Shown here: positions 5,390 to 7,377 of the stretch, piece by piece
How the letters are laid out: each line of letters begins with the position of its first letter
Numbering within the stretch: position 1 is the first letter of the stretch
From: an uncultured Methylophilus sp.
GTDB lineage: Bacteria > Pseudomonadota > Gammaproteobacteria > Burkholderiales > Methylophilaceae
DNA length: 7,377 nt
Reading direction: 5' to 3'
NCBI GenBank assembly: GCA_936943315.1
Contig: CAKZJM010000157.1
Location: 1 to 7,377, forward strand
Notes under the pieces: generated by a model
The model's input: the letters and a program-made list of their open reading frames with translations, nothing else
Told to the model about the DNA's origin: nothing
The model's database searches: none
Translations under genes and position numbers: made by a program

Positions 5390-5758
5390 ATGATTCAAAT
5401 GCAATCTCGGCTGGAAGTGGCCGACAACACTGGTGCGCGTTCCGTTCAGTGTATCAAGGTCTTGGGTGGTTCCAAGCGTCGTTACGCCAGCATTGGCGAC
5501 ATCATCAAGGTCAGCGTGAAAGATGCTGCGCCACGTGGTCGCGTCAAAAAAGGTGAAATCTACAACGCTGTGGTTGTGCGCACTGCTAAAGGTGTTCGCC
5601 GTCCAGATGGTTCGTTAGTTAAATTTGATGCCAATGCTGCAGTGTTGTTGAACAACAAGCTGGAGCCGATTGGTACACGTATTTTTGGCCCTGTGACACG
5701 TGAATTGCGTAGTGAGCGCTTCATGAAGATTGTTTCACTGGCGCCTGAAGTGTTGTAA
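5390..5758 (+). CDS. rplN: 50S ribosomal protein L14
   Basis: L14 forms an intersubunit bridge and is the binding site of the silencing factor RsfS. The 122-residue product has the exact family length and the typical start MIQMQSRLEVADNTGARSV. It contains IKVSVKDAAPRGRVKKGEIY (the L14 signature zone), RTAKGVRRPDGSLVKFD and the end RELRSERFMKIVSLAPEVL. GGAG at 5376-5379 is ten bases before the ATG. It heads the spc part of the cluster, behind its own promoter and structured leader. Confidence 0.98.
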   Translation: MIQMQSRLEVADNTGARSVQCIKVLGGSKRRYASIGDIIKVSVKDAAPRGRVKKGEIYNAVVVRTAKGVRRPDGSLVKFDANAAVLLNNKLEPIGTRIFGPVTRELRSERFMKIVSLAPEVL

Positions 5759-5775
5759 GGCTTGGAGACAATCAA

Positions 5776-6085
5776 ATGAGCAAAATTCGCAAAGGTGACC
5801 AGGTCATTCTGAATACAGGTAAGGATGCAGGTAAAACAGGTACTGTTTTAAGCGTCTTGCCAACCGGCCATGTAGTGGTTGAAGGCTTGAATGTGGTGAA
5901 AAAACACACTCGTCCAAACCCCATGCGTGGTATCACTGGTGGCATCATCAGCAAGGAAATGCCGGTAGACGGCTCCAATGTGGCAATCTTCAACACAAAA
6001 AGCTGATCGTGTTGGTTTTAAGGTACTGGAAGATGGTCGCAAGATTCGTGTATTCAAATCTAGCGGCGAGTCTATCGACGCATAG
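5776..6085 (+). pseudogene. rplX: 50S ribosomal protein L24, frame broken near the C-terminus
   Basis: L24 starts 50S assembly by binding domain I of 23S rRNA. The open frame 5776-6006 gives 76 residues with a normal KOW region: MSKIRKGDQVILNTGKDAGK, then GLNVVKKHTRPNP and GGIISKEMPVDGSNVAIFN. After Thr74-Lys75 it reads Ser then TGA (6004-6006). Skipping one base restores ADRVGFKVLEDGRKIRVFKS and seven more residues to a TAG at 6083-6085, plainly the L24 C-terminus; the joined protein would be 102 residues. The start is supported by GGAG (5764-5767). E. coli L24 has FNAATGKADR where this joined frame gives FNTKADR, so the locus lacks 8 bases relative to the family pattern. Whether this is a real mutation, a data error or recoding is open. 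Confidence 0.9.
6002..6085 (+). other. Detached C-terminal codons of L24
   Basis: This stretch holds 27 sense codons and a TAG stop in the +1 frame relative to the rplX start. It contains the conserved DRVGFKVLEDGRK segment and no internal stop. In the zero frame translation ends at 6006, so bases 6007-6085 would be untranslated. Its intact state shows that the frame break is recent, or is not present in the living cell. The TAG overlaps the AGGA ribosome site of rplE. Confidence 0.88.
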
Positions 6086-6093
6086 GAATAAAT

Positions 6094-6633
6094 ATGGCAC
6101 GTTTAAAACAGTATTATAACGATAGCGTGGTTGCCAAATTGACAGAACAATTTGGTTACACCTCACCAATGCAGGTGCCGCGTATCGAAAAAATTACCCT
6201 GAACATGGGTGTAGGCGAGGCTGTGGCTGACAAAAAAGTCATGGAAAACGCTGTTTCCGATATGGAGAAGATTGCCGGTCAGAAGCCAATTGTGACCAAG
6301 GCAAAAAAATCCGTGGCGGCGTTTAAGATTCGTGATGACTATCCGGTTGGTTGTAAGGTTACTCTGCGTCGCGAGCGCATGTATGAGTTCCTGGATCGCC
6401 TGATCACTGTCGCTATTCCACGTATCCGTGACTTCCGTGGTATCTCCGGTAAGTCTTTTGACGGCCGTGGTAACTACAACATGGGTGTGAAAGAGCAGAT
6501 CATTTTTCCGGAAATCGAATACGATAAAATCGATGCACTGCGCGGGATGAATATCACCATTACCACAACAGCAAAAACAGACGAAGAAGCGAAAGCTCTT
6601 TTGGCTGCGTTTAGTTTCCCTTTCAGAGGTTAA
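6094..6633 (+). CDS. rplE: 50S ribosomal protein L5
   Basis: L5 binds 5S rRNA and touches S13 and the P-site tRNA from the central protuberance. The 179-residue product has the same length as E. coli L5. It shows the family segments PRIEKITLNMGVGEA, ITKAKKSVAAFKIRDDYPVG (as IVTKAKKS in this protein), MYEFLDRLITVAIPRIRDFRG and KEQIIFPEIEYDKI, ending in AAFSFPFRG. AGGA (6084-6087) lies 6 bases before the ATG and overlaps the restored rplX stop, as expected for coupling that the rplX frame break would disturb. Confidence 0.98.
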   Translation: MARLKQYYNDSVVAKLTEQFGYTSPMQVPRIEKITLNMGVGEAVADKKVMENAVSDMEKIAGQKPIVTKAKKSVAAFKIRDDYPVGCKVTLRRERMYEFLDRLITVAIPRIRDFRGISGKSFDGRGNYNMGVKEQIIFPEIEYDKIDALRGMNITITTTAKTDEEAKALLAAFSFPFRG

Positions 6634-6636
6634 GTC

Positions 6637-6942
6637 ATGGCAAAACTATGTATGACAGAGCGCGAGCAAAAGCGTCGCGAAACCGTTAAAAAATTCGCAG
6701 CTAAACGTGCTGATTTGGTCGCGGCAATCAATGACCAGTCCGTGAGTCCTGAAGACCGCATGGCTGCACGCTTGAAATTGCAAAGTTTGCCACGTAACTC
6801 CAGTCCTGTACGCACACGCAACCGTTGTGCTTTGACTGGTCGTCCACGTGGTGTGTTTAGTAAATTTGGTATCGCACGTAACGAGTTGCGTAAATTGATG
6901 ATGGCTGGTCACGTGCCAGGTGTCACCAAGGCCAGCTGGTAA
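6637..6942 (+). CDS. rpsN: 30S ribosomal protein S14, zinc-free long form
   Basis: S14 is a late-binding protein of the 30S head. The 101-residue product matches the long, zinc-independent class: it has cysteines only at 5 and 64 and lacks the paired CxxC motifs of the short zinc form. The signature NRCALTGRPRGVFSKFGIAR (62-81) and the C-terminal VPGVTKASW are intact. GAGGT at 6626-6630 precedes the ATG by 6 bases, and only 3 bases separate it from rplE. Confidence 0.98.
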   Translation: MAKLCMTEREQKRRETVKKFAAKRADLVAAINDQSVSPEDRMAARLKLQSLPRNSSPVRTRNRCALTGRPRGVFSKFGIARNELRKLMMAGHVPGVTKASW

Positions 6943-6956
6943 CGGAGGAATAGAAC

Positions 6957-7352
6957 ATGAGTATGAGTGATCCGATTGCCGATATGTTGACCCGTATTCG
7001 TAACGCGCAACGTACGAATAAAACAACCGTTTCAATGCCTGCTTCCAAGTTGAAGGGCGCGATTGCAAACGTGTTGAAAGATGAAGGTTATATCGACGAT
7101 TTCAACGTTCAAAGCAATGAAGGTAAACCTGTTTTGAACATCAGCCTGAAATACTACGCTGGTCGTCCTGTGATTGAAAAAATCGAACGCGTATCCAAAC
7201 CAGGTTTGCGTATTTATAAAGGTAGTCAGAATCTGCCTAAAGTGATGAACGGTTTGGGTGTGACTATCGTTTCCACTTCTAAAGGTGTGATGACTGATCG
7301 TAAAGCACAAGCTGCCGGTATCGGTGGCGAAGTTCTGTGCATCGTGGCCTAA
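6957..7352 (+). CDS. rpsH: 30S ribosomal protein S8
   Basis: S8 binds helix 21 of 16S rRNA and in E. coli represses the spc operon by binding near the rplE start. The 131-residue product begins MSMSDPIADMLTRIRNAQ, shows KGAIANVLKDEGYI in the N-terminal domain, and ends with the RNA-binding signature STSKGVMTDRKAQAAGIGGE followed by VLCIVA. A strong GGAGG (6944-6948) stands 8 bases before the ATG. The second in-frame ATG two codons later is less well spaced, and MSMSD starts are usual in this class. Confidence 0.98.
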   Translation: MSMSDPIADMLTRIRNAQRTNKTTVSMPASKLKGAIANVLKDEGYIDDFNVQSNEGKPVLNISLKYYAGRPVIEKIERVSKPGLRIYKGSQNLPKVMNGLGVTIVSTSKGVMTDRKAQAAGIGGEVLCIVA

Positions 7353-7363
7353 GGAGAATCAAT

Positions 7364-7377
7364 ATGTCACGTGTTGC
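7364..7377 (+). CDS. rplF: 50S ribosomal protein L6, first codons (partial)
   Basis: Only 14 bases are present, encoding MSRV and the first two bases of a fifth codon that must be Ala (GC). The start is typical of L6, the position after rpsH is the conserved spc order, and a good TAAGGAG (7350-7356) lies 7 bases before the ATG and overlaps the rpsH stop. The call rests on position and ribosome site more than on the few residues. Confidence 0.85.

Noticed and set aside
5374..5556. Alternative 60-residue plus-strand frame overlapping rplN
   Set aside because: It is out of frame with clear L14 and its start sits in the ribosome site of rplN.
6060..6110. S8 repressor site around the rplE start, as in E. 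coli
   Set aside because: I could not fold a convincing helix-21-like element by eye; needs a covariance search.
1..7377. Mobile elements, CRISPR arrays, tRNA genes or inserted cargo
   Set aside because: None seen; the gene order is the undisturbed S10-spc order and both larger gaps are explained by terminators, promoters and leaders.

Overview
The window is a stretch of the tuf / S10 / spc ribosomal protein cluster, all on the + strand, in the standard bacterial order: tuf (3' end), rpsJ, rplC, rplD, rplW, rplB, rpsS, rplV, rpsC, rplP, rpmC, rpsQ, rplN, rplX, rplE, rpsN, rpsH, rplF (first 14 bases). Protein details fit a betaproteobacterium of moderate GC: the L2 and L3 sequence style, the 101-residue zinc-free S14, and S8 beginning MSMSDPIADML. 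A methylotroph of the Methylophilaceae is my best guess. That family assignment is inference from memory, not a search result.

Layout. Bases 1-53 end EF-Tu and are followed by a strong intrinsic terminator. rpsJ (S10/NusE) comes next with almost no upstream gap. A 134-base gap (419-552) holds a 12-bp perfect inverted repeat, a near-consensus sigma70 promoter and a hairpin leader in front of rplC. The block rplC to rpsQ (553-5194) is tightly packed, with several stop/start overlaps. A 195-base gap (5195-5389) holds a second intrinsic terminator, a second near-consensus promoter and a strongly structured leader in front of rplN. The rplN to rplF block (spc part) runs on to the window edge.

The genes therefore look split into tuf(-rpsJ), rplC-rpsQ and rplN-onward transcription units. 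At both internal boundaries the -35 element TTGTCA lies inside the upstream hairpin, and both predicted transcripts begin with nearly the same ten bases.

The clearest anomaly is rplX (L24). Its frame breaks at an A5 run (5997-6001), giving a 76-residue product, while 27 further codons of conserved L24 C-terminus remain open in the +1 frame to 6085. Against the usual spacing between FN and KADR in L24, the lesion looks like one 8-base deletion rather than an added A. Every other ribosomal protein gene that is complete in the window is intact. I see no mobile element, CRISPR array, tRNA or minus-strand gene, and no wholly new system. The novelty here is regulatory architecture plus the L24 lesion.
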